Origin: Populus alba
Taxonomy: Eukaryota; Streptophyta; Magnoliopsida; Malpighiales; Salicaceae
Assembly: GCF_005239225.2 (NCBI RefSeq)
Contig: NC_133287.1
Coordinates: 9,343,493 to 9,407,492, forward strand
Length of the DNA stretch: 64,000 nucleotides
Direction of reading: 5' to 3'
The notes below the pieces were generated by a model. That model saw only the letters and a program-made list of their open reading frames with translations. It was not told where the DNA came from and searched no databases. Positions 24,501 to 39,500 of this stretch are shown piece by piece (the stretch's first letter is position 1; the number at the start of each line of letters is the position of its first letter). A program made the translations under genes and the position numbers.

Positions 24501-27500
24501 AATATCATGGATAAGAGCAGTCACCTGAAAGCATTGATATTATGTAAAACCGTAACTTGCTTCATTTTCTAATCCAGATGAAATATGTCTACCACTAACA
24601 AAATCATATTAAGGTGACCAAAGTTCAAAAGGCAGCTCATGAAGAAAACGAGGGTTTGGCTTGATATAATAGTAAAGATTCTCCAAATATTATTAGACAA
24701 AGGTTTATGTTATTCTCTGCATTCTTTGCATAGAATCATATGCTTGGTCCCAAGAAAAAAATAATAATTCTAATCTTCTCAGAGGTAGCTTTCCAGGAAC
24801 TTACCATATTACGACAAATCAATATCCAGTGAGATGGACATGAAGGGCATGAAGCAAGGAGCAATCGCATAATTGTGGCCCGTACCAGACTCCCAATCCT
24901 TCAAGAATGAGAGCAATTTAAAGACCAAAAGTAGAAGGAAAGAACTGCAATACAAATGAGTTTGTATCTCCCACACTCAAAAGCACACAAATCGTTACAG
25001 AAAAGGTCTGTTTTGAAGCATTCTTGCCTACACAGAATAAATATTGTGAAACATTATTTGCAACAGGTGATTTCTAATGATATTCTAGTCACTGCTACAA
25101 CAGTCAAGCAAAACCTGAGATCTCTATGGTATTTAATATAAGCAAGTGAAACAGACACAATTTATCATCCTTATGTTGCTTGAAAGGACTCATTAGAAAG
25201 TAAACCACCTTTATATTACCCCCAGCATACTGGGTATGAATGACGGTGACTATAACAACAGCAACTAAGACAACCAAGAAAACTGATCCTAATTTAAGTC
25301 TGCAGTTTATAGAACTTTGTAAGTCGACAAGTTGTACAAGATACTTATAAAATGATAATAAGTTCAGAACTCATGCACTTCTTTGCAATGAGCAATCCTT
25401 CAACAAGACAACTTTAGTAGCATTCAGCCTCTTCTAGCAAGAAGAGTCTCAAATATCACTTCTTGATGAACATACTTGCTCACCCAAATATGATAGGGCA
25501 CTTTAGCATAGGCACAAGAGAGAATTCACCTTACAAGCAAAAAAAAGACATAAAAGTTCATTGGAAACAAATAGCAACTTTGCAATATATTTAACACTGC
25601 AGATCAAATGACATGAGGACATATATTTAACACTGCAGCCGCCACCATTCATGATACTGCAACCTAGGTACTGATCAAACATCATGGTTAAAAAGGATAT
25701 TGTTGACTTACACAGTATCAGTTTCCTCATTCAGCATGTGAAACAAGTTATCTTCTATTTGCTCATCACTGATAGAAACCTGCCAAGGAAATTTTAAGCA
25801 CAAGGATTGGACATATTGGGATGAGGTTTGTTGCTTGGCAAATATGAAACATAAATTCCATGGCTACTCACTGGATCCTTTTCAATGAGATGCCTTAGGG
25901 TGGAGACAGCAAGATGCCTTAAAGTTGGCTGCGTCCAATGAAACCAATTTATATTATTCAAAGGAATGGTAACAAACAACTTTTCTTTTTCAAAGAACTA
26001 AATAGGAGCAAAACCTGTCCTGATGACAGAGTTGAGAGAAGCGTTTGCACATGAGTGTGCACGGAAACAGCTTGCGGAGCAAAAAGGACAAGTTGCTGTG
26101 TAAAACGAACACTCCTGCCAGATTGATGCAACTATTAGTTAAAATCTTCAACAGATAGAAACCCAAAAAAATAAATAAATAAGAAAAATTTGAAGCTTAT
26201 TGTTTTCAATAGGATCACAACAACCATAGTTGCAGAAAAGAGTTTCCATTGCAAATATCAGAATGGAAAAAAAAAAAAAGGAAACAAGCATTTGTCAGCA
26301 TACTCTAGCAATGTGGCCGTTTCTTGCCAGGAGCTTATCTCTGCAATGACAGACTGCATAAAGAAATCATCAGATGAATACGATCAACTTTATGGGAAAA
26401 AAAAATTGACAAATTTTTTTTTTTTATTTCAGCCAATGTAGATATATAGTTTTGTTTGACATGCAATGCCAAACAAGTGACAGATGGTAAAGATAATTAT
26501 TAGGTAATTAAAATGAAAACCACTCCTAAAAAATAATTCAGAAGTACAGCACTTGTGAAGGCAATACCTTGCAGCGTGAAAAGAAAATGCTTCCAGGGGC
26601 AAGTTCAGGACCAAGAACAGCAACAATAGCATTTATAAGGCGGCCCACTCCTTGCTGAAAGTCAACCAATCCATTCTCCTCAGACAGAAGAATGTCCAAA
26701 GCAAGCCCAAGTGTTGCCTGCATACAGAAGGATAAAGGAAAGAAGAGCAAGGACAAAACATCAACATAAATGATTACAAATGCATAATCACAATTGACTT
26801 ATTTGATGACCAAATAAATCAAGAAAGATAACTAGCCAAAAAGTTAGATTTGTATTCTCATTAAGAAACATAGCAAACTCAACCGAGCATTACATTTCAT
26901 ACAAATGCAACAGATTGAAGATTGGCCAAGAACTACATTTTTAGACAAGTTTGACTTCAAAAAGGAGTACTGAGCAAGATACTTGACTATCAATGCAAGG
27001 CACAATCCACACCTAAACCTTCTTTTATGTGATCAAAGTTATCGAATCACCAACAATATATCAAAAGAGGTGCAGATTCTCATGCATCAGCGCATGTTTC
27101 AGTTACCAAGATTGATCATTGTTTAAGACAGAGAGAAAAGAGAAGTAATATAACACGACTGAAAAGAATATAACAAAGTTAATGAAAAGCCATCTTTGGA
27201 AGTAAATAGACTGACTATGATGGATACAATTATCCCACCTTTTGAACAGTATAAAGTGAAAACAAATTCAAGTACCTGAACATGAGATACATATGAGAAA
27301 CCAGAAGCTTCAATAGTCAAAAGAAGACCATACAACGACCAGATCTGTAACCCAGTTATCGTACTTTTAGCTAGCAAAGATATTGAGCTCACAGTTTGAG
27401 GCACTAAACTTGACAATGCCATTCCTCCAGCACTGCATAAAAATGTGGTGATATTCTGTGATTAATACATACAAAAAACTATCAATGAGCTTCGTTCTGA

Positions 27501-30500
27501 AAGAGTACGATTTTAACAAGCCTGTATGGTTGGCCAACAAAGTATTTGAACTTCCATCCAAATTTCAAAATTTCACACATGTAAGAAACATAAATGTGAC
27601 CCAGCTTTGTTTTTGCTAATATCCTTAGAATAGCATAACAATCCCTGAACTAAGAAACTGCTCCCATTGAATTCTAAGAGCACCTGGTTCTAAACCCAGA
27701 ATGTTATTGAGAAAAAGAACAAAGGATAAATCAGAGTCCAAGTTTCCTTTTGAATATAGGTGCAACGGGGAAAAAATTCAATTCCTATATCAGCATTATG
27801 ACAACAAGATAACTATTTAAACTCATTTGCTAATCATTATCTTGATGTAGAAATTATGACACTGACACAGTAAGGACCTAAGGATAAGCAAGTTTACTTA
27901 AGTTGAAACCCTCAAAGACTAAGAACCATATTACCATAACTACAGGAGACACTTAAAATATTTAATTTTTATTCATCAAAGTCTACCCACCAAGAAGCTA
28001 TTTCAACCCTTTATAAATATATATATATATATACACACACACACATATATATATATATATAATACTAGAAAAACCTCGTAATATTGAACAGAAAATAAAA
28101 TAGAAAATTATTCCTTTAAATAAGAAATTAGAAAAACCTAACAATATTGAATAGGAAAAATAAAATAGGAAAACTAGAAAAGCCTAATACTAAATAAGAA
28201 AAAATAATCCTAAGATGAATAAGAAAAAATAAAAACAACTAAGAAAAATATTTATTTTTCCAAAATGCTCATGCATCATACAGTCAAACAATGATTTTAA
28301 AATAGCGATCATTTTTACTTGAATGCTAATCAGTGTCCGTATCTTCTACAAATAAATTATAATTGTATTCACAAGCTACTAAACTAGCCACTTCTACACA
28401 TGAAATGACACAATATTTAGAATTTTCTAATTACTTGATGCCACAAATGTATCAAAAACCTTAAAATGACAAATATAATCACTTGATAGCATTGACGGAC
28501 CAGGATATCCACCCACCAAAATTTTATATCACATTACTTACAACCACTCCAACCTTATATCCAACGAGGTGACAAACCATGGAAATGCACAATTTTAGCT
28601 AATTCTTAGGTTTCCTAAGTTGTCAATTAAAATATATGCAATAGACAATAGATTTGGGTAAAAGAAGAAAAAAAAAAAAAAAAATCTTTCCCTGAAGACC
28701 TTTTTTCATACCCAACTTTAAGTACAAACCCTTTCTCAATCTTGACCCTGAAAACCTTTTAACCACCCCCTCTAACTACTAACTCTCTACCAAATAACTT
28801 ATATTTAGGTAAAAAGAAAAAAAAATCAAGACTTGGTAAAAATTACCATAAAAAAGAAAATTCAAAAGAGCTTCAATCCCCAAGAAAAATAGGTAATGAC
28901 ACTCCCTCAAAGCAGGCACCAAAGTCATGCCACATCAACCAACAAATCTCAAAGGAACTGGTTAGATATATAGTGGTTAGAAAACCTACCCAATTACTTT
29001 CTTAGTAAAATAATAAGACATGTAAAGAGAATTAGTGTCAAATACAACCAACAGGAATGCAAAAAACTAAAAAAATAAAAAGGAAACTAAAATTTTACCT
29101 GCGATGAATGCAGCCAAGTGCAAAGGCAATTGAGCCAGCATAGTTGAAATCTGTTGCACCGGGAAGGTCACCAAGAAGCAACCTAGTCTTTTATCATCAT
29201 AAAGACGAGAGAGAGAGAGAGCATCAGGCAAACACAGGAAATAGAGAGAGCTATCAGGAATTCTAGTTGAGAAGAAAAATATAAAACTTTAACCTCCATG
29301 AAAGATGTATAACATCTCCACATCACAATTACAATCAAGTTAATGAGAAAAATTACAATAGACATTATTGTGGAACTAACCATTTTGGCTGTAAAGATAT
29401 CATTTCCCAGGCGAGCTAATAGACCAAGACCTTCTGATGATGCTCTACGTTGGGATGCACAGATGTCTCCCTCTACCAGAATACTCTGACAAATTAAAGT
29501 AAGCAAATGAAGAAAAGGGCATAGTGACAGCCATATCCATGATTAGTCATAGATTCAATGCAAGGCATTCTGCTAGGGGTGCCTTTGCTTCAAGGTAAAT
29601 ACAGAGGCACGATGTTACAAGAATAGTTATTGAGAGCGTAATTGTCAAGAGTGAAAAGTTGGTTTTTAAGGATGTTTGCTTTATTAATAAATTAAAGGGT
29701 GAATAGTTGGAGGAAAGAGATAATGATTAAAATATATTATTACTTTTGAGATTAAAAAAAAAAAAAGTAATTTGAAAGCTAGTAAATATTAGCCTCCTTC
29801 CCCCACTCACCTAACCAAACAAAGGTGGTCACCCCCCAACCCCTACAAAACACCCCCTGAAAATTAAGTACCTGAAAAATTGCCTGAGCTCCATTCAGTA
29901 TCTCAGGTCCCAAAGGTTGGGGACGTAAAGCAATCAAAGCCTGAAAATAGCATAAAATCCTGAATGAAAAATGTTGAACCATACAGTGACCTTTAAGCAA
30001 ATCAAAAGGGGATTCCAAGAACCTTCAATCCTGCAAGTAACCCAACACATATATTGGTAACACTGGCTTCATGCCATGATTGCTTTTTTCCAGCTTTTAG
30101 ACATTGCTCAACCATTCCAAGAAGCAACAACATCCCACCACTATCCTGGGATATATTATCAGCAGAAAAAATAAATGTTAGACATCTCACCCTTGCAACT
30201 AAAACATTGATAAACGAATGTCAAGCCAAACACTAGATCCCCTTACTTGAGAAGCAAACATGATTCCAAAGCAAAGGAGCATTTGGTTCACCAACATCTT
30301 GTTTATTGTTTCCGGCTTCAGGAACAAAATAAAGTCCAGGATAAGGAGTAAAGTAACATAACAACAAGAATAATAACTACAAAAACAAATACCATAAAAA
30401 ATAATAGAACATCTAACGTCAACTAGAAACAATGAAACAGTCATTACCAGAGGAAAACTTGAGGGTTCATTGTCCCATACACAAGGCATAAGGCCATCTT

Positions 30501-33500
30501 TTCCACCTTGAAAAGCACGAACTTCATCTTCAAACCAATCCCTGATTAAAGACATGAGCAAAAAAGTTTTTTAGAGAGAGAGTTCAAGATTCTATATGAA
30601 TTATTGAAACATGACATAATAATTGTAACGAAACAATTAACAGAACCCAACTAATAGAAATTGTAAAAGAATGGTACAAGAAAATAATGAAGATCCAAGC
30701 ACCTTCCAGGAATCCAAGGACCCAACCATGCATCTCTTTTGTCCAGCAGTAACCTCAAGCATGAACTTTCCTCACATCTAGCAGCATCCCTTTTATTCAA
30801 CATGAAGGAACACAAACAAAATCAGTCATGCAATTCTTTCACACACACAAAACTGGAAAGATATATAAATTTTGTACATTAAAAAAGAGTGTCAATCTTC
30901 ACAACAAAGAAACAAATGAAAAATGAAATAAATTACCACCATACAAGTATAAGACATGATTACCTAAATGGAACGGTACATAATTGGATAATTTGAGGAT
31001 GGTCACTTTTATATGCCATTGAATCAGGGAGGGCCCGATAGGCCATTAACGTTCTGATGATGAATATGTCTATTGCAGGCTTAATATTAGGCAGTTCTTT
31101 GCGTTGTAGCAGTAGTATATAGGACAGGGCGCTGTTTTATAATACAATCAAATTTTTAGTACGAATCATAACACTTGATGAAGCTAAACAAATCAAAATC
31201 CAAAAGAAATGAAGAAGCTGGGTGCAGGTTGGAGAAACTCTGGTAATAACTGTACCTACTCAAGTATACCATAACAGGTTGAAGTAGAATCCCATTGTTT
31301 GCTGCGTTGGGAGAAATAAAGCATCTTACAAATGCTGTCAGTGCATCAACAGCAGCAGACCACACACTACAAAAAGAAAAAAGAAAGAGCAAACACAATA
31401 ACATCAGTAGCAACATGCTGTATCAAAGGCATCTTTTCAACTAGAAATAGTGATAAATAGGAAACAAAACAAAAGGAATTCTGGATTGGATATTTAGCAG
31501 AGATCTATCTCAGATTCAATGCAGCATGGTTCCTACAAGAACTCCAAATTATTCTCTAGAACTCATCCTTTTCATCAGAAAAATCCACAAGAAAACACGG
31601 AAACAGAAAAACAGCAAGTCTGCGTATTTCTACACTCTTTGTGCTAGGGTTCATTAGAATACCAAAAAAAAGGCTGACAATATTTCTACATTTTTTTATA
31701 ATCATATATGACAAGAGTGTCAAGATCTGATTCTTCCTAGGTCAAAATTGAACCATTCACTGATATTCAAAACTGATGTTGTAAGTTTCATGAACTTTTC
31801 ATCAATATTTGAAAATTTCAGCTAAAAAATGTACACAGAATTTTTAGTTGAGGCTGAAAAGAGACCTCATATAACATTTCGAGTGATTTTTTAAGATATG
31901 CTTTGACAGGGAGGAGACACAACGTCTTTCTAATTATTGTACGATGACTTGGGATATGTGGAATAAGCTTATTACTCCAAGTTACGAGTATCCAAAATAA
32001 GTGAGAGCACCCAAAATAAGTGAAGCGATACTCTTCATGCATTGCTTTGGAAAAGGCAATGAATGCAAGATTTTGTGAAAATGTGCTACTGACAAATGCT
32101 ATCATCATTTAGTAGAGAAAACTTCTAGAATTTTCAAGCATCGTGCTCTTTTAAGTGATTGAGGGAGGATAAAATGATTCAAAACCTGCTTAAGGCACAC
32201 TAATTCCAAATCACATTTTTAGGTTTTATTAGCTGACATTGAATGAGATGGGAAGGCTACTGATTGGATGCCTTACTATCCTTTGTGCAATTTTGCTCTC
32301 ACCTTCAATCAACCAAAATTTTCTTTACATCCCAAAAGGGAAGTTTTTTAATATAACCACATTCTAATCTAAACAAAAAGAAAAGGATGTGTTTGTTTCT
32401 TAAAAAGAACTGATGTATAAAAAGGATATTGAAAGATGGGATCACTTTTTAGTTGCAGGCAGAGTATAGACAAACAATGCTTTGATGTATGAGCTTACCA
32501 TATCGTAGAAGCCAAATCTTCAATTTTTTGAATTTCTCGTTCTGGATTTCCACTAAAGAGGGTAGCCCATAGCAAAAGAATATCAAAAACCTGGTCTTCA
32601 AGCTCCTACATGCATCAAGAACAACACCATAACTTACATATAGTGGTTACAGAGACTAATGAATAAATATAACCATAACATTCTCGCTGTGGTTACAGTA
32701 CATAATGAATATAGAATGGCTGCAAACCTGCTTTGGCATTGACGATAATAGCGAGGACAAAAGTAACCATCCAGCTTCTTTCTCAACTATTGCAGCTATA
32801 GGATTTCTTGAAGATTCTGTTAGCATTTTCTTTGAAAGTTCCAGCACTGATCTTGGTAATCTGAGCACAAGAAGACAATTATAAAGCAGTTTTAACAGTC
32901 AGACGCAAAGATAAGCATGAGCATAGCACCAAGAAAATAAATCCAAATGAAATGATGGACACACCAATATGTGGTCCACATGCAAATACATCTATCATGT
33001 GCTGTAAAATATCTTATGTAACCATGTTTTAAGTTTATGGGAATCGGAAATTTCAACTCAAATAATAGGTCTGAAGAATCCTAGTATAAAATCATACTTC
33101 CAATCCTGCAATAGATTGAAAAGTTAGCCTTCAATATTTTCAATGTACCGGTGCCTATTAGGTATGTAAAGTTTGAGCACCCTTCAAATACCCAACTTTT
33201 AGTTAATGCATGCATGATTAAAAGAAACCACGCGACTCTAAAAGAAATAAAAAGAAACTGGTAAATCAGAACAAGAGGGCTTTCTAGAATAAAGAAATTT
33301 CCCAACCAGACAAAAGGGTTCTCCAGACCTAGGAAATTAATAATTGTTAGCTGTAATATCTTCATTTAGGAAGATTGATTGATAAATTAGTTGATTTAGG
33401 GAGCTTGATCTAGAAAGATTGATTGATAGGCAATTAGTTGTATATAGTTACCTTCTTAGAGATTGTAATTATGGTCCAGTAGTGATTGTAGGATGTAATT

Positions 33501-36500
33501 ATGTTGTTACTTCACTATTTAAAGAGAAAAAAATCCTCAATTGAAAAGGCATTCAGATCATTTTGACATGGTATTAGAGCTAAAAATCTAAATTTTGTGC
33601 TTAACTCTTTTAGTGAGTATTTTTTGTGGATCGTGTTGTGGGATATTTTTTTGGGTTTCTTTCTTGAGACTTTACTTGGTTTAGGGCTATAGACAATTTC
33701 TAGGTGTAGAGAGATTCTGTTTTGGTTGGACATTACAGCAGCATGGTTAGGTATTTTTGAAGTTCCCATTCCCAACAGTTTAAAGTTCTTTTTTACATCA
33801 AGCTCTATTTTTTCACTCGTTCAATTCTTTTCTTCTGATTTATCATGAAAAAAGAAAATTATATTGTTCGTTTTAATGTTACTCCACTTGAGTTTCAATT
33901 CAAAATGTTTGTTATGGGCAAAGAATTATGGGGTCACTTGGGTGGGTCATCTAAGGCTCCCACTAATCCCAAGTAGATTGATTCCTAGAAGAGCAAGGAT
34001 GCTCATATTATCTCTTGGTTACTAGGTTCTATTGAACTACATACGGTGAATAATCTTCGACCATTCACTTTGGCTATGGAGATGTGGACGTATCTTAGGA
34101 GCATTTATTCTCATAATAATGTTGCCCAAAAGTTTAATTGGACTTAGAAATCGGCAACTACCACCAAGGTAATTGGAATAAATTAGCATTTATTCTGGAT
34201 TTCTTAATTTATGGAGCGAATATGCTGATATGTTCATTTTACCATTCCCAATGAGGTCTAGTAAGTGAAGAACAACCCTAGTCACTCAACCTAGTCTTAA
34301 TTCAGAAACTATAACATCTGCGATGGTTAATATGGCATATGCTGCTTAGGGTAAAGGAAGATCCAGGTCATAGACTTAACGCTACAATTGCAAGGAGTTT
34401 AGACATATTGCAAAGCGCTTTAACAAAAAAAATTGCAATTATTGCAAAAAGGAGGGGCACATCATTAAAATTTATCGAGTTCGACCTCAAAATCGACATG
34501 CTCTAGCCCCTCATAATGGTGTCTAGTCTAATTTTGTGGCTGCCTCTTTGGTTCCTTCTCTATAACAACAATTTGTAAGCAAATTTTTATCTCCTCTCAC
34601 TCGCGAGATGGTCCAACAATTGATTTTTTTTGCCTTCAACATACAAGGTAGGGGGAATCTACTTACTTCCTGGTTGATTTTGTAGTTTCCAATCATATGA
34701 TAGAACATATGCTATGCATAATATTTGTAAGTATAAGGGTGAACAGCATATTCAAATAACCAATGACAATGCTCTTCCTATCACTGAAATTGGAACTTTG
34801 AGGTCTTCCTTTAATAATGTATTTGTGCCTATAGATTTATCTACCAATTTAATTTGTGGCCAATTGGTTGATAATAATTGTAAAATTCACTTTGATCATG
34901 ATGATTGTAGTGCACAAATCAAGTGTCAGGGAAAATGATAGCAAAGGAGCATCTCTTTCCTCTCCAATTTTCCATTCCTAGATCTGTTTCTTTTTGCGAT
35001 TGTTAATAATAGTCCTGTATGGCATAAGAAATTAGGACACCCCGGTATTGTTGTTTTTACTTGTCTTATAAAACATGTTTATTTGGGCAATAAAGATTTG
35101 TTTTTACCTTGAGTCTTCTAAGTATGGTTCTTGTAAACTTGGTAAAAGCAAGTCTTTAACCTTTATTCACATGGCAGTCAAGCATCTACTTGTTTTGAGA
35201 TCATTCATACTAATCTATAGGGGTGTCAATTCCATTATTTCACATGCTTAGTACATGTATTTTGTGACTTTTATTTATGATAATAATCATTTTGTACGGG
35301 TATATTTTCCTCATTCTAAAGCTAATGTGCTTCATGTCTTTCAAGCTTTTGTTGCCAATCAATTTTCTACTTGCATTAAGATTCTAAGATATGATTATGG
35401 GGGTCTATGTCCATGGACTTTCAATTTTATCTAAATAAAGGGTATAATCTCCTAATGTTCTTGTCCATCACACCTCAACATCAACATAATAGGTTTCCAT
35501 AGTGTAAGAATCATCATCTTTTAGATGTTCATACTTTGTTAGCTAACTCTTTTGTACTACCTAGATTTTGGGTAGAAACATTATCTACATTGTTTATTTA
35601 GTTAATTGTCTACCATCCCAAGTTCTCAATTTTGATTCTCCGTGTTTGGTGTTGCTCCTGAGTACAACACCCTTTGTAACTTTGGTTGTGTTTGTTTTAT
35701 TCACTTACAATCCATTGAACAACACAAGTTTGCTACTCAATCTATTGGGTGTGCTTTTCTAGGATATAGTAATGTCCATAAAGGGTTTGTGTGATAAGAT
35801 TAGGATGCTAATATACTTCAGATTTCATGAAATGTGGTCTTCTTTGAAAATCAATATTTCATTCAATCTCCTTCTCATGGTTCCTATTTAGTTTTGCTCT
35901 CCAATTTTGATGATGTGTTGAGTTCTACTAAACGATTTAAGTCAGGAATTGTATATTAGAGATGTAGTGTGTAATTGGCATTGTGGTAGATTTTACAATT
36001 ACGATTTAAAAAAATAGGTTTGAGAAAACACTTTTAGTAATAATTTTAAAAAAATATATGTTTGTTAAAACTACTATAAGATGTATTTTTGCATGCAAAA
36101 TAAATGAAAAACAAGTCATTTTAGCTTCTACAAAACCAATATTTGAAATGCAATTATATGTGAGGTCCGGTGCAAAAAACTAAAAGCTATTTGGTTAACC
36201 AAACACTTTTTCTCATCTTGGTTTGGCAAAAACCAGAAGCTACCACAATACTAAATGATCTTGTAGTCCACTGGTCACATTGTCTAATCTAACCTACGAC
36301 ACCAGATCATGTTCTGGCTGAACCTCGTAAATCATCTCGGATTTCACGTCCAAATTCTCTCCTTCAACTCTTCAACCTACTCTTAATACTACTACAAAAC
36401 CTAAGTCTTACGAAGGAATATTGTTCATGGTCCTGATGGCATCAAACTTCTTGACTGCAAATGGGTTTATACCATAAAGCTACATCCTAATGGTTCAATT

Positions 36501-39500
36501 GCAAGTTAAAAAGCCTGTTTGGTGGCTCTTGAAAATCAACAAGAGTATGGCTTGATAATGATGAGATGTTTGCACCTGTGGCTAAAATGACTACTATCAC
36601 ATAGTTATAGCTATCGTTGCCTTAGAAGGGTGGTTATTCCAACATATAGATGTGAGGAATGCATTTCAACACGGAAACCTCAAATAAGAAATATATGACT
36701 CCTCCACCTACATGTTCACTCACTCCTCCTCCTCTGGTTTGTTGTTTAAAGTGATCTATATACGGAATGAAACTAGCACCACATGTCTGGTTGAAGAAGT
36801 TTCATTCTACACTTCTTGATTTAATTTTATTCAACATCAATTTGACTCCTCTCTCTTACTTTGAAAGATTGCTATTAGAATTGTTGCACTTCTTGTATAT
36901 ACGAATGCTATTGTTATTTCAAGGTCTAATTCTCAATTGATTGAGCAACTACAAGCTCATCTTAACACTTCATTTCATAAGAAAAATCTTGATACCTTGC
37001 AGTATTTTCTTGGTAAAGTTGTCTGACTGGTACACTATTGCAACAACACAAGTATTCTCAAGAGCTTCTCACCCTAGCTAGTTTAGTCCAGTAACTTGGT
37101 CCTTGTACAAATGGAGGTTGACTTAAAGCTACAACAAGATGATGGAAAGCTATGATTTAAGCCCTCATCATATCGAAAACTGGTAGGGAGTTTGAAGTAT
37201 TTGACAATTACTTGGCTTGATATTTGGCAATTTAGTCAGTTTATGCAGGCTCCTCGCCATCCTCACTTGATTGTTGTACGACGTATCCTTCATTATCTCA
37301 TGGTACTTCTAGTCACGGGTTATTCTTTCCTTCTAGGGCTTTTTTACAGTTTAGTTTTAGTGATGTGAATTGAGCTAGTTGTCCTAACACTCATTTAGTT
37401 ACTGGTTGGTCCATGATTTTTGGTGATGCCTTTATTTCTTAGAATAGTAAGGGACCGAGTTTCTAAATCCTCAACCGAGTCAAACTATCATGCTATGTCA
37501 TTCATATGCTCTTAGATTGTTTGGCTTTGGGGTTTGTTGGGCAAATTTGGCATTCCTCAACTTACTCCTGCTCCTCTCCATGCTAATAACACTAGTGTTG
37601 TTCAAATTTCTACCAATCTGATTTTCAATGACTGCATCAAGCATTGCAGTAGATTTTTGTTCTATTCGTTAAGCACTTGACCAACATCTGATTACTCCCC
37701 CTTACCAAGGCTCTATCTCATCATCAACATCAATTCATGGTTGACAAATTAATGCTTTGTGATCCACACACATCAATTTTTGGGGGGTGTTAACTGTAAT
37801 ATCTTGATTTAGAAAGACTGATATGCAATTACTTGAATTAGAAGCTTGATATAGGAAGATTGATTGATAGGAAATTAGTTGTACATAGTTACATTCTAAG
37901 AGAGATTATAATTATGTTCTCGGAGTGATTGTAGAATGTAATTATGTTGATACTTCATTATTTAAAGAGAAGAGATCCTCCATTGAGAGGCATTCAGACC
38001 ATTTTTACAAAAGAAAAATGAGCATTAGCAGCTGCAAAACTTATCACTTAGCTCGAAAGGTATGGGATTCGAAATCTATAACCAACTGTGTTGCTTTTAT
38101 ATAAATATGCCAATTATCTCAAAGTTTGGTAGGATATAGTAGGACATTTTGAATCTAAAATCACATAGGCATTCCTCAAAGTGAAATTTCATTCATTCAT
38201 TGTTCCCCTTGGTTATTTTTTTTTATAATGGACTCTTGACTATTCACATGAGCATTTGAAGAATAAATTATAATGATCAAAGAAATACAAACTCCCAGTT
38301 TGAATACCAAGCCACTCTTGCTGACTAGGTTATTAGGAGTTTATGGAAATGTGAAGCAATTCACTTTGAAACTCGACAGTTTGCAAAATTAAATCATGTT
38401 CAACAACCATGTAACTTTAACGAGTTTATTGGAAGTAGGAAATAAACTAGAATAATTACCTGGCTGGATAGCCAAGAGGCAGTTTTGGTGAAATAGAAAC
38501 CAAAGCAGCCAAAACAGTAGCTTGTCCATTCAAAGAATCAAGCTCAGTTTTCAGATTGCTTCCCTGTAGGAAGAGAATTGGTTACGGAGAAATTATAAAT
38601 GAAAAGCATGCAAGATCAGAAGCATAGCTTCTATTCGAGAATTCAAATTCAAAAGAATATCTATACAAAGCAAAATTCAAAACAGTGCGCACTTGTATGA
38701 AACTACTTTTTAGCAGACATATACAGAAAACCACAGCCTTGAAAATGAGAGGGGACACAACATGGAAAACATCAAGAGCAACCAACAGAAACCTTTTATG
38801 AGATGGAGAGTTATAAGAATACAAGGTGTATCTTTATAACTCAAGAAATTATGATAGTTTGATCAAACGTTGCAAGGAAGGAAGAGAGGGAGGAAGAGAG
38901 AAGAAGAGGAAATGTACAAAAAGGATCCTAAATTTCTTCACCTTATGCACTTCAAGCATTAAACTGATTCCAGATTAATTATGGGAAGCAAACAAGACAT
39001 TTAAATACAAGGGAGCAAATACTAACACAGATAGAACAAGAACCAAGTGTCAAAGGAAGTGTCCTGTCAAAATATTAACTATACCTTTTCAAACGAAATA
39101 TTGTCTCTCAAAGCACTTAGTGTGGTCACAACATAAGAAATCAAACCACCAACACATGTAGGATCGACCTCAGCCAAAACACGCAATGCCAAGGCAGCCT
39201 CAATGCGTACCTAGCCACAAGTTTGCAATTAATATTCAACTACCATGGAAAACATGGTTTCAAATGCAAAAACCAGAAGAGTTAGAACACTGAAATAAAA
39301 AAAACACTATCATCATTAAGTGTAGAAAAAAAATGGCAGCAGGTGAAGATAGGGAAACATAATAGAAAAATGAATTTTTTCCTACCCAGCCCCCCCCCCC
39401 CAAAAAAAAAAAAAAAAAAGTAAAATACTAGCATTTTTACTGGTTTTATATTTACACCAGAGTAAAAAAAAAAAGGGGAGACACTGAGTTTATAGATAAG

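Larger units (their letters stand above)
33345..38009 (+). mobile_element. Decayed Ty1-copia retrotransposon in SWEETIE intron 13
   Basis: Paired short LTRs (224 and 222 bp), a primer site and a G-rich plus-strand priming tract bound 4.2 kb of broken copia coding on the strand opposite to the host gene. Visible remnants in order: gag start (MGKELWGHLGG near 33915), a zinc knuckle CNYCKKEGHIIKIY near 34435 whose final cysteine is tyrosine, integrase-like debris around 35000-35500, and reverse transcriptase near 36890-36920 where YVDD is replaced by YTNA. LTRs differ at about one base in seven by eye, so the insertion is old. No clear target duplication is left. Confidence 0.85.
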
